A stretch of DNA of 64,000 bases. It comes from Clostridium sp. SY8519 (GTDB lineage: Bacteria > Bacillota > Clostridia > Lachnospirales > Lachnospiraceae). The notes under the pieces were generated by a model. That model was not told the DNA's origin. It saw only the letters and a program-made list of their open reading frames with translations, and ran no database searches. The stretch covers positions 2,294,501 to 2,358,500 of the forward strand of contig NC_015737.1 in the NCBI RefSeq assembly GCF_000270305.1. The letters run 5' to 3'. Both the position numbers and the translations under genes were made by a program. Of this stretch, positions 1 to 8,506 are shown piece after piece (position 1 is the first letter of the stretch; each line of letters starts with the position of its first letter).

Positions 1-3000
1 TATACGAACGGTCAGGTCGTAGACCCATCATCAGAGGATGAATCAAAATCATCGATCAGTTATCGATTTGTTGATTCGGCGCCAGATGAGATCGACACAG
101 TGGATGATGATGGCAATTCAGAAGCACCTGTCGGATCTTATAAGGTCAGTTTTGATGCAAATGGAGGTGTCAGCAGTGCATCGCTGAAATATGTAAAGGA
201 AGGAAATGAGTATGGTACTTTGCCGACTGCTTCCCGATCCGGCTATAGCTTTGCCGGCTGGTACACCAAATCTGAAGGCGGAACAGAGATACTGGCGAAT
301 AGTATCTGCGAAGGGGATATTACACTCTATGCGCAGTGGAGTGAAAAAGTATCAGATTCTGGTTCTTGTGGCGAGAATCTTACATATAACCTCAGGTCAG
401 ATGGAACGTTAATAATTTCCGGAAGTGGTGCCATGACAAGTGCACCGTGGTATACAAAAGGACTGAATAAAAATATTGTAGAAGTCATCCTGCCGGATGG
501 ATTGACAAGTATATATAGCAATGCATTCAGTGGGTCTAATCTGTATGAAATTGTAATACCGAGCAGCGTAACCAAAATTGGAGCATCTGCCTTTTCTTCA
601 GCATCCGGACTGCAAGGAAAGGTAACGCTATCATCCAATATAACGGATATTGAGGCATATGCCTTCAGTGGATGCAGTTCTCTGGAAGAGATTGAGATCA
701 GATCATCAAAAGCTGTTTTGGGAAGAGCGGCATTCAGAGGAACAAGCGGTGTACAGAAGGTGACACTGCCGGCGGATATCAAATGGGAATATAGCCGCGG
801 TGCTGATAGCGGTGCTGATACATTTTTAGGCTGCGGAGCAAAAGAAATTGTGTATACAGCCGGAGAGACAGGCGTCATGACCGATGCCGTGCCAGGGAGC
901 GAGAACAATTGTTATACAGGAGGCGTATGCTACGGAACGCGGGCAAATGTGGAGAAGATCACGTTTGAAAAAGGAATCACGCATATCGGAAATTATACCT
1001 GCTATTGTAGTGGCAGCGACAGAGCATATCCGAACCTGAAGCAGGTGAACTTCCCTGAAGGGCTGGAAAGTATCGGAGAATATGCGTTTTATAATGCAGG
1101 AGGGACGTTTGACTGTACGCTGCCGTCGAGTCTGAAGGAAGTAGGGCAATATGCATTTAGTTCCTGTGGAATCACCGGAAATATCGCTGCGGGCTGTGAG
1201 TTTACGTCATTAGGACAATCTGCTTTTGGTGGAGCATCCGGACTGCAGGGGAAGGTAACGCTGTCATCCAATATAACGGATATTGGGGCATATGCCTTCA
1301 GTGGATGCAGTTCTCTGGAAGAGATTGAGATCAGATCATCAAAAGCTGTTTTGGGAAGAGCGGCATTCAGAGGAACAAGCGGTGTACAGAAGGTGACACT
1401 GCCGGCGGATATCAAATGGGAATATAGCCGCGGTGCTGATAGCGGTGCTGATACATTTTTAGGCTGCGGAGCAAAAGAAATTGTGTATACAGCCGGAGAG
1501 ACAGGCGTCATGACCGATGCCGTGCCAGGGAGCGAGAACAATTGTTATACAGGAGGCGTATGCTACGGAACGCGGGCAAATGTGGAGAAGATCACGTTTG
1601 AAAAAGGAATCACGCATATCGGAAATTATACCTGCTATTGTAGTGGCAGCGACAGAGCATATCCGAACCTGAAGCAGGTGAACTTCCCTGAAGGGCTGGA
1701 AAGTATCGGAGAATATGCGTTTTATAATGCAGGAGGGACGTTTGACTGTACGCTGCCGTCGAGTCTGAAGGAAGTAGGGCAATATGCATTTAGTTCCTGT
1801 GGAATCACCGGAAATATCGCTGCGGGCTGTGAGTTTACGTCATTAGGACAATCTGCTTTTGGTGGAGCATCCGGACTGCAGGGGAAGGTAACGCTGTCAT
1901 CCAATATAACGGATATTGGGGCATATGCCTTCAGTGGATGCAGTTCTCTGGAAGAGATTGAGATCAGATCATCAAAAGCTGTTTTGGGAAGAGCGGCATT
2001 CAGAGGAACAAGCGGTGTACAGAAGGTGACACTGCCGGCGGATATCAAATGGGAATATAGCCGCGGTGCTGATAGCGGTGCTGATACATTTTTAGGCTGC
2101 GGAGCAAAAGAAATTGTGTATACAGCCGGAGAGACAGGCGTCATGACCGATGCCGTGCCAGGGAGCGAGAACAATTGTTATACAGGAGGCGTATGCTACG
2201 GAACGCAGGCAAATGTGGAGAAGATCACGTTTGAAAAAGGAATCACGCATATCGGAAATTATACCTGCTATTACAGTGGCAGCGACAGAGCATATCCGAA
2301 CCTGAAGCAGGTGAACTTCCCTGAAGGGCTGGAAAGTATCGGAGAATATGCGTTTTATAATGCAGGAGGGACGTTTGACTGTACGCTGCCGTCGAGTCTG
2401 AAGGAAGTAGGGCAATATGCATTTAGTTCCTGTGGAATCACCGGAAATATCGCTGCGGGCTGTGAGTTTACGTCATTAGGACAATCTGCTTTTGGTGGAG
2501 CATCCGGACTGCAGGGGAAGGTAACGCTGTCATCCAATATAACGGATATTGGGGCATATGCCTTCAGTGGATGCAGTTCTCTGGAAGAGATTGAGATCAG
2601 ATCATCAAAAGCTGTTTTGGGAAGAGCGGCATTCAGAGGAACAAGCGATGTACAGAAGGTGACACTGCCGGCGGATATCAAATGGGAATATAGCGGCGGT
2701 GCTGATAGCGGTGCTGATACATTTTTAGGCTGCGGAGCAAAAGAAATTGTGTATACAGCCGGAGAGACAGGCGTCATGACCGATGCCGTGCCAGGGAGCG
2801 AGAACAATTGTTATACAGGAGGCGTATGCTACGGAACGCGGGCAAATGTGGAGAAGATCACGTTTGCGGAAGGAATCACGCATATCGGAAATTATACCTG
2901 CTATTGTAGCAGCAAAGATTATCCGAACCTCAAACAAATTATTCTGCCGGATTCACTGACCAGCATCGGAAGCAACGCATTTTATAATACAAATTCTCTC

Positions 3001-5679
3001 ACGGCCGTACAGTTCCCGGAGGGAATCACAACGCTTAACAGTACTTCCTTCTATAATATGGCATCGGGTGTAAAGTTCTATGGCTATAAAGGTACCCGTG
3101 CCGAAAGCTATGCTTCGGAAAAGAACTACACCTTTGTTCCGCTTTATGATCCTGAGATCAGCGGAATTGCTGATAGCGATGAACTGAAGAGAGGTGAGAC
3201 TTACCAGCTGAGTGTATCAACCTGCACGGGAATCGATACCTATACAGATGAAGCTGACTGGAGTATCGAAGGGCAGGAATTTGAAGGAACCACAATTGAT
3301 CAGACGGGAAAACTTGTTATTGATCCGGATGAGATGGCTGAAGCACTTACTATTACGGCTTCCGTCGGAGACCATACAAATTCGGTGAATGTTTCTGTTA
3401 TACAGGAAACGTATCAGGTTCGCTTTACCGGCGAAATTGAGAAAGAACTGGAACTGAAGCGGGGGCAGAAAGTCTGCAGACCGACAGATGAAGAGGAAGT
3501 CGGATATCAGTATTCGTATGTAGCGGTGATAGACGGTGAAGAGAAAACACTTGCTGATGAGAACTGGGAGCTGAAGGTTCTTTCGGATATTACGGTTCAG
3601 GTTTCCAGAGAACTTAAGACATTTACAGTCACCTTCATTCCTGGAGAAGGACACTTCACGGAAGAAGGTATGAGCACAGGTACCTATGGATATGGTGCAA
3701 AACTCACAGATATGCCGGTTCCGGTCCGGGATGATTATGATTTTGCCGGATGGTATACATCTGAAGCAGAAGAGGGAGAAGAAGTGACGGAAGAAGATAT
3801 CTGTAAATCGGATATGATTCTGTACGCACATTGGACTCCGCACGTACATCAGTGGGATGAAGGAACTGTAACGACAGAAGCAACTTGCACAGAAACAGGT
3901 ACTATGACATATACCTGTGCTTGCGGCGAGACAAAGGAAGAGTCAATTGAGGCATTGGGACATGATTATCAGTCTGAAGTAACTACGGAGGCAGGTTGTA
4001 CAGAAGAAGGAGAACTTACTTATACATGCAGCCGCTGTGAAGATCACTACACAGAGCCTATTCCTGCGAAAGGTCATATATGGAACGAAAACTATACAGT
4101 CGATAAGGAAGCCACCTGTTTGGAAGAAGGATCTGAGTCAATACACTGTTCAGTATGTGATACTGTACAGGAAGGAAGTGAGCGTGTCATTGAGAAAGGG
4201 CCCCATACTTATGGAGAATGGGTTGTTACAAAAGAAGCAACCTGCACAGATCCGGGAAGCCGGGAGAAGACCTGTACGGTGTGCAGCGACAAAGTAACAG
4301 AGGAAATCGCTGCCACCGGTCATGATTACGGTGAGTGGATATCCGATGATGAGTCCGGACACACACATGTCTGCGCAAATGATGCTTCTCATAAAGAGAC
4401 AGAATCACATACATTTGATGCGTGGAAGAATGTCAAAGAAGCAACCTATGAACAGACAGGACTGAAGGAACGTATCTGCACCGGCTGTGGATACAAAGAG
4501 CAGGAAGAGATTCCGAAATTGGAAAAGACAGCAGATCAGAAAGCAGCGGATGTAGTCGCAGAAAAGATTCAGGCAATTGGAGCGGTAACGTTAAATTCCA
4601 AAAAGGATATCGAGCAGGCAAGAAGCAGCTATAATGCATTGACAGCCGATCAGAAGAAACTGGTCAATGAGAAGACGGTGCAGGTACTTACAGATGCGGA
4701 AAGCCGGTATGCTGAATTAGAGGAAGCGGATGGGAAGTTCAAGGCCGATCAGAAAGCGGCGGGTATAGTCGCAGAAAAGATCCAGGCAATCGGGCCAGTA
4801 ACGCTGGATTCGAAAACTGCCATCGAAGAAGCAAGAAGCGGTTATGATGCACTGACGGATGCGCAAAAAGATCTGGTGACGTCCAAGCAGTATGCGGCTT
4901 TGGTGAAAGCAGAGAAAACATATGCGGAACTGAAAGCTGCAGATGAGCAGAGAAAAGCTGATCAGAAAGCCGTTGCGGAAGTAATCCGGAAGATTAATGC
5001 GATTGGAACGGTAACGCTGAATTCGAAAGCTACGATCGAAACAGCCCGAAAAGCATACAATACGCTTTCGGACAGCTTGAAGGGATCCGTTACTAATTAC
5101 GAAAAATTGAAAAATGCAGAAATGCAGTATTCGAAATTAACAGTAATAAGTCAAAAGATTATTGTTGATAATTCTATTACGAAGATATTTGGCATGAAAC
5201 CATTTAAAATGAATGCTAAAACAAATGGTGATGGAAAATTATCATATGTGTCATCTGATAAGAGGATTGCTACTGTATCGTCTTCAGGTATTGTTACTAT
5301 CAAGGGAGTTGGTACTGCACGAATTATTATTACAGCTACACAAACAGAAAAATATAAAGCCGCGTCAGAAACGGTAACAATTAAAGTACTTCCGAAAGGG
5401 ATAAAGGTTGCGAAGCTTACTGGTGCAAAAAAGTCTTTCTCTGTAAAGTGGTCAAAACAACCGAATATAACTGGCTACCGCATACAATATTCAACGAGTA
5501 AATCATTTAAGAAAGGATCAAAGTATAAGATTATAAAAAAATATAACAGCACATCAGCAAAGATCTCTAAATTAAAGAAAAAGAAAAAGTATTATATTCG
5601 TATTCAGACATACAAAACAATTGGAGGAAAGAAGTATTATAGCAACTGGTCACAGGTAAAGGCTGTAAAAACAAAATAA
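1..5679 (+). CDS. BspA-like multidomain surface protein, 5' end outside window
   Basis: The frame is open from base 1, so the true start and any signal peptide lie upstream; the GTG at 100 is only the first possible start inside the window. Domains in order are: an InlB B-type repeat (145-339, ending LYAQW), BspA-type leucine-rich LRR_5 repeats (about 480-3140) containing a 211-residue tandem array, a second InlB B-type repeat (3622-3834, ending LYAHW), five CxxC-bearing repeats (3843-4510), three roughly 70-residue repeats beginning ADQKA (about 4540-5115), a BIG_2-like Ig fold (5140-5395) and a C-terminal fibronectin-III-like domain (5400-5676). Such proteins are secreted and usually mediate adhesion. 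No LPxTG signal or membrane anchor is visible at the C terminus. The last 180 codons are markedly A-rich, unlike the repeat core. The ligand cannot be told from sequence. Confidence 0.9.
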   Translation, partial: YTNGQVVDPSSEDESKSSISYRFVDSAPDEIDTVDDDGNSEAPVGSYKVSFDANGGVSSASLKYVKEGNEYGTLPTASRSGYSFAGWYTKSEGGTEILANSICEGDITLYAQWSEKVSDSGSCGENLTYNLRSDGTLIISGSGAMTSAPWYTKGLNKNIVEVILPDGLTSIYSNAFSGSNLYEIVIPSSVTKIGASAFSSASGLQGKVTLSSNITDIEAYAFSGCSSLEEIEIRSSKAVLGRAAFRGTSGVQKVTLPADIKWEYSRGADSGADTFLGCGAKEIVYTAGETGVMTDAVPGSENNCYTGGVCYGTRANVEKITFEKGITHIGNYTCYCSGSDRAYPNLKQVNFPEGLESIGEYAFYNAGGTFDCTLPSSLKEVGQYAFSSCGITGNIAAGCEFTSLGQSAFGGASGLQGKVTLSSNITDIGAYAFSGCSSLEEIEIRSSKAVLGRAAFRGTSGVQKVTLPADIKWEYSRGADSGADTFLGCGAKEIVYTAGETGVMTDAVPGSENNCYTGGVCYGTRANVEKITFEKGITHIGNYTCYCSGSDRAYPNLKQVNFPEGLESIGEYAFYNAGGTFDCTLPSSLKEVGQYAFSSCGITGNIAAGCEFTSLGQSAFGGASGLQGKVTLSSNITDIGAYAFSGCSSLEEIEIRSSKAVLGRAAFRGTSGVQKVTLPADIKWEYSRGADSGADTFLGCGAKEIVYTAGETGVMTDAVPGSENNCYTGGVCYGTQANVEKITFEKGITHIGNYTCYYSGSDRAYPNLKQVNFPEGLESIGEYAFYNAGGTFDCTLPSSLKEVGQYAFSSCGITGNIAAGCEFTSLGQSAFGGASGLQGKVTLSSNITDIGAYAFSGCSSLEEIEIRSSKAVLGRAAFRGTSDVQKVTLPADIKWEYSGGADSGADTFLGCGAKEIVYTAGETGVMTDAVPGSENNCYTGGVCYGTRANVEKITFAEGITHIGNYTCYCSSKDYPNLKQIILPDSLTSIGSNAFYNTNSLTAVQFPEGITTLNSTSFYNMASGVKFYGYKGTRAESYASEKNYTFVPLYDPEISGIADSDELKRGETYQLSVSTCTGIDTYTDEADWSIEGQEFEGTTIDQTGKLVIDPDEMAEALTITASVGDHTNSVNVSVIQETYQVRFTGEIEKELELKRGQKVCRPTDEEEVGYQYSYVAVIDGEEKTLADENWELKVLSDITVQVSRELKTFTVTFIPGEGHFTEEGMSTGTYGYGAKLTDMPVPVRDDYDFAGWYTSEAEEGEEVTEEDICKSDMILYAHWTPHVHQWDEGTVTTEATCTETGTMTYTCACGETKEESIEALGHDYQSEVTTEAGCTEEGELTYTCSRCEDHYTEPIPAKGHIWNENYTVDKEATCLEEGSESIHCSVCDTVQEGSERVIEKGPHTYGEWVVTKEATCTDPGSREKTCTVCSDKVTEEIAATGHDYGEWISDDESGHTHVCANDASHKETESHTFDAWKNVKEATYEQTGLKERICTGCGYKEQEEIPKLEKTADQKAADVVAEKIQAIGAVTLNSKKDIEQARSSYNALTADQKKLVNEKTVQVLTDAESRYAELEEADGKFKADQKAAGIVAEKIQAIGPVTLDSKTAIEEARSGYDALTDAQKDLVTSKQYAALVKAEKTYAELKAADEQRKADQKAVAEVIRKINAIGTVTLNSKATIETARKAYNTLSDSLKGSVTNYEKLKNAEMQYSKLTVISQKIIVDNSITKIFGMKPFKMNAKTNGDGKLSYVSSDKRIATVSSSGIVTIKGVGTARIIITATQTEKYKAASETVTIKVLPKGIKVAKLTGAKKSFSVKWSKQPNITGYRIQYSTSKSFKKGSKYKIIKKYNSTSAKISKLKKKKKYYIRIQTYKTIGGKKYYSNWSQVKAVKTK
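601..2909 (+). repeat. 633-bp near-identical tandem repeat array, 3.65 copies
   Basis: Units begin at 601, 1234, 1867 and 2500 (period 633 bp, 211 codons). The fourth unit stops matching at about 2909. Copies differ at only a few bases: one Arg-to-Gln and one Cys-to-Tyr change in unit 3, and Gly-to-Asp, Arg-to-Gly and Glu-Lys to Ala-Glu changes in unit 4. The period is a multiple of three, so copy-number change by recombination would keep the frame. Confidence 0.97.
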
Positions 5680-5687
5680 TTTATCAT

Positions 5688-5721
5688 ACAATAGCCAGGG
5701 AAACCTGGCTATTGTAGTTTT
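5688..5721 (+). terminator. Rho-independent terminator after the BspA-like gene
   Basis: A perfect 12-bp stem (5688-5699 with 5704-5715) closes a GAAA tetraloop and is followed by AGTTTT. It lies 8 bp after the stop codon. Confidence 0.85.
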
Positions 5722-5802
5722 GGAAGAAAAGGATACTTTGCTTGCAGCATTGGAGAAGTATCGGCAGCGACTATAAAAAAGTATATTAAGAGTCAGGGCT
5801 AA
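5719..5802 (+). pseudogene. Remnant: C-terminal tail of an IS200/IS605-type TnpA
   Basis: The frame 5719-5802 reads a 27-residue peptide that includes GYFACSIGEVS followed by AATIKKYI and ends at TAA 5800-5802. This resembles the C-terminal end of Y1 (HUH) transposases of the IS200/IS605 family, where a GYF...ATIKKYIE..Q tail is typical. Nothing upstream encodes the catalytic HUH motif or tyrosine, because the BspA-like gene's terminator lies there instead. The gene is therefore a truncated relic. The match rests on remembered family motifs, not on a search. Confidence 0.65.
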
Positions 5803-5819
5803 TGGCTAAAGATTTACAA

Positions 5820-5855
5820 GGCTCCTCCCACCACCTGAAGGTAGTGGGAGGAGCC
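5820..5855. mobile_element. Subterminal hairpin, probably the right end of the decayed IS200/IS605 element
   Basis: A perfect 12-bp stem (5820-5831 with 5844-5855) has a 12-nt loop and lies 17 bp after the TnpA remnant. It has no T-tract, so it is unlikely to be a simple terminator. IS200/IS605 elements carry imperfect palindromes near their ends that are recognised by TnpA, which fits this position. Confidence 0.55.
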
Positions 5856-5886
5856 TATGCCAAACGAAAGGATTTAATTTATGAAA

Positions 5887-5899
5887 AAAACACCGGAGA
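5887..5899 (-). terminator. 3' arm of a terminator split by the IS3 insertion
   Basis: AAAACACCGGAGA here is the exact reverse complement of 9249-9261. Read on the minus strand the order is stem, then CTCCGGTG followed by a run of seven T. This is the downstream arm and U-tract of a Rho-independent terminator for the minus-strand gene that ends at 9284, now 3.35 kb away from its upstream arm. Confidence 0.6.
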
Positions 5900-5980
5900 G
5901 GTATTCTGATCAGCCCCCTGTCAAGTAGACAGGTAAAATAATTAAAAATAGTTACAGATATCCGTCATGCTGTTATCGGT

Positions 5981-5994
5981 GTGACGGATTTTTG
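5981..5994 (+). repeat. Left copy of 14-bp direct repeat flanking the IS256-type element
   Basis: GTGACGGATTTTTG is found exactly again at 7506-7519. The left copy also forms the right arm and T-run of a hairpin (5960-5967 with 5982-5989) inside the IS3 3' noncoding region, so the insertion went into or beside a terminator-like hairpin. Confidence 0.8.
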
Positions 5995-7505
5995 GGGCGT
6001 GTGAATAATTCTCTGTAAATAAGATTTTCTATGATAATTATTGAGGGCTGGACGGCAGAACCTGCTGTTCAGCCCTTGGTTACTATCTAACAGAAATCCA
6101 CAGGCATGTCAAGGGTACCCGACTCCGTCAGGCGTGCATTTCAACATTTACCTGCCAACGGATTTTTGTTATTCAGGCATCCGTTCCGGATACATGATCG
6201 ATAATTCTCCGCGGACTCTGCCCCAGTTCCGGATCGGCATAGTCCATTTTTTGCATATTTCGAAGGATGATAAATATAAAGCTTTTAGCAAGGCTTGGGA
6301 ACTCGGGAAAACGCTGCGCTGCCGGTTCAGTCGGCGGAACGACGAATTTAAGGATTCGATCGCATTTGTCGTATAGAAAGCCGTCCGCACGTCTTTCGAA
6401 AATTTAAAAATAGGCGAAATCGCATCCCAGTTTTCATGCCAGCGGTTCATGGCATGGGGATACTGACCGGACCATTTTTCTGTTACGCGGTCAACCTGCT
6501 CCAGCGCGGCCTTTTCATCCGCAGCTGTATAAATCGTCTTTAGGTCCTTGGCAAATGCTTTCATGTCCTTGTTCGCGACATATTTCAACGTATTACGCAC
6601 CATATGGACAACACAGCGCTGCTGTTCTGTTTTAGGGAAGGCAGTGCTGATGGCATCCTTAATTCCCGTCAGACCATCGGAACAAAGGATCAAGATATCC
6701 TGTATCCCACGGTTTTTTAAGCTATTTAATACACTCAGCCAGTATTTGCTGCTTTCATTTTCGCCAATCACAATCGTTAGGATTTCTTTTTTGCCTTCAT
6801 CATTGATTCCCAAGACAACATAGGCAGCAAGTTTTCGTATCACGCCGTCATCACGAACAGAAAAATGAACCGCATCAATAAAAACGATCGGATATACTGC
6901 GGAGAGCGGCCGGTTCTGCCATTCTTCAATTTTTGGCAGCAACTTGTCGGTAATATCAGAGACCATGCCTTCACTCACCTCGAAGCCATAAATGTCTTCG
7001 ATCGTATCTGAAATCTGACGTGTGGACATTCCCTTTGCGTACATGGATATGATTTTTTCATCGATTGACGAAATATCTTTTTTACGTTTCGGAAGGACTT
7101 TAGGGGAAAAGGTGCTTTGCCGGTCCTGTGGGACATCTACCTCAAACTCACCATATTTACTGCGGACGCCTTTGGACTTTGTTCCGTTTCGATCATTTGG
7201 TTCGGAAGAACGCTCATACTTTTCGTAGCCAAGGTGGTTGTCCATTTCAGCTTCCAGCATTTCCTGGATCGTTCCGGACAGCAGATCTTTCAGGGCGTCC
7301 TGAATATCATCCGCTGTTTCGATATCGTACTCTTCAAACAGTCCCTGGATGATATTTCTTTTGTTTTCTGTCATGGGTTTCGGTTTGTAGACATTTCGCT
7401 TTTTGTTTGCCATAATCAAAGGCCTCCTATAAATTTGATTTTATCATAGAAGACCTGGATGATACGATTAAGTATTCATTTTTACAGAGATTATTTCATA
7501 GGCTC
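5995..7505 (-). mobile_element. IS256-family (mutator-type) insertion sequence
   Basis: The two ends align as imperfect inverted repeats. From 5995 inward the sequence reads GGGCGTGTGAATAATT, then CTCTGTAAA; from 7505 inward on the other strand it reads GAGCCTATGAAATAAT, then CTCTGTAAA. This is about 21 matches in 29. A single intact transposase gene lies between. The 14-bp direct repeat abuts both ends exactly; IS256 elements normally make 8-9 bp duplications, so it is longer than expected. Confidence 0.85.
6169..7413 (-). CDS. IS256-family transposase
   Basis: This is a 414-residue mutator-type DDE transposase, a normal length for the family. The catalytic triad is visible as the Asp of FIDAVHF, the Asp of CSDGLTGI and the Glu of TNAIESLNS. 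The CVVHMVRN stretch typical of the family lies between the second Asp and the Glu. I chose ATG 7413, which has AGGAGG nine bases upstream; a TTG two codons earlier is possible but sits closer to the ribosome site. The frame is intact, so the element may still be active. It copies or moves its own DNA and has no cellular role. Confidence 0.95.
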   Translation of the reverse strand: MANKKRNVYKPKPMTENKRNIIQGLFEEYDIETADDIQDALKDLLSGTIQEMLEAEMDNHLGYEKYERSSEPNDRNGTKSKGVRSKYGEFEVDVPQDRQSTFSPKVLPKRKKDISSIDEKIISMYAKGMSTRQISDTIEDIYGFEVSEGMVSDITDKLLPKIEEWQNRPLSAVYPIVFIDAVHFSVRDDGVIRKLAAYVVLGINDEGKKEILTIVIGENESSKYWLSVLNSLKNRGIQDILILCSDGLTGIKDAISTAFPKTEQQRCVVHMVRNTLKYVANKDMKAFAKDLKTIYTAADEKAALEQVDRVTEKWSGQYPHAMNRWHENWDAISPIFKFSKDVRTAFYTTNAIESLNSSFRRLNRQRSVFPSSQALLKALYLSSFEICKKWTMPIRNWGRVRGELSIMYPERMPE

Positions 7506-7519
7506 GTGACGGATTTTTG
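7506..7519 (+). repeat. Right copy of 14-bp direct repeat flanking the IS256-type element
   Basis: Exact copy of 5981-5994, directly adjacent to the right inverted repeat. Beyond it the sequence runs into the 3' end of IS3 orfB, which shows the insertion target was inside the IS3 element. Confidence 0.8.
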
Positions 7520-7546
7520 TGTTGAGACGTTTATGCCGCCAATCTT

Positions 7547-8506
7547 TTAGGCGCACCATTGAGCCTTGTATTTTTTAATTCGTTTATTCTCTGCAATCGG
7601 GTATTGCACAGGAGTAGTCGCTTCTAATGCTGCTTGGCGTACCTCACCAGGTGTCATGCAGCCAAACCTTTCCTGCGGTCGTTCATAAGTATAGAATCGC
7701 ATATAGTTGTGGAGTGCTTCTTTCAGGGAACGTTCATCAGTGATATTGTACATCTGAAACATCTCTGTTTTGATAATTCCCCAGAGTCCTTCGGTCGGGC
7801 CATTATCGATACAATGACCAACACGGGACATGGACTGTTTCATGCCTTGTTTCTGTAGCTTCATTTGAAACACTTTGCTGGTATACTGAAATCCCCTGTC
7901 GCTATGAAAAATAGGTTTTGCTTCAGGATTGATTTCAAGCGCTTTATTATAAGTATCGAAAACTAACTTATTATCATTCCTTCTGCTTATCACATAGGAC
8001 ACTGGACTGCGGTCATACAAATCCAGGATAGCACTCAGATATAGTTTCTTATCCGTCCCAGGAATCTTAAACTCAGTTACATCTGTTGTCCATTTTTCGT
8101 TTGGAGTTGTGGCAAAGAAGTCTCTCTTGAGAAGATTTTCAGCTGTGGCTTCCGGAGTAGATGATCTATATTTTTTCTTACGAATCACGGAATGAATTCC
8201 CAGTTTCTGCATGATACGGTGAACTCTGTTTTTGCTGTAATGAGTATGATTGAAGTGATTGATCCACTTCGTCATTCTACGGTATCCAAGGATGTGACAA
8301 AAGCGCTCGTCATACTCTTTGATCAGTTCGGCCAGCTTTATATTTTCCTGTTCTTGATCCGGCACAGATCTGTGAAGCCATTTATAATAAGATGAATGTG
8401 AGATATCAAGCTGTTGGCACATCCAGTTGATGCTCCAGTGTTTCTCTTCATAAAAGTGCTGAATTGTCAGATATTTTGATTGATTGCGTAGTTTTCCCAG
8501 CGTCAC
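7547..8506 (-). CDS. IS3-family transposase OrfB (integrase catalytic subunit)
   Basis: This 319-residue protein has an HTH_21-like N terminus and an rve integrase core. The catalytic DDE residues appear as the Asp of WTTDVTEF, the Asp of FHSDRGFQYTS and the Glu in GPTEGLWGIIKTE. It begins with GTG at 8506, overlapping orfA's stop by four bases (GTGA), so it could be made by coupled re-initiation or, more typically for IS3 elements, as an OrfAB fusion after a -1 frameshift at an A7 run in orfA. The frame is intact. Confidence 0.93.
   Translation of the reverse strand: MTLGKLRNQSKYLTIQHFYEEKHWSINWMCQQLDISHSSYYKWLHRSVPDQEQENIKLAELIKEYDERFCHILGYRRMTKWINHFNHTHYSKNRVHRIMQKLGIHSVIRKKKYRSSTPEATAENLLKRDFFATTPNEKWTTDVTEFKIPGTDKKLYLSAILDLYDRSPVSYVISRRNDNKLVFDTYNKALEINPEAKPIFHSDRGFQYTSKVFQMKLQKQGMKQSMSRVGHCIDNGPTEGLWGIIKTEMFQMYNITDERSLKEALHNYMRFYTYERPQERFGCMTPGEVRQAALEATTPVQYPIAENKRIKKYKAQWCA

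Noticed and set aside
601..2909. CRISPR-like or satellite repeat
   Set aside because: The 633-bp units are coding, contiguous and far too long for CRISPR, and there are no spacers.
826..2937. Repeated minus-strand open frames of about 107 and 150 codons across the surface-protein repeats
   Set aside because: They recur only because the 633-bp unit recurs; they have no ribosome sites and lie antisense to a well-supported gene.
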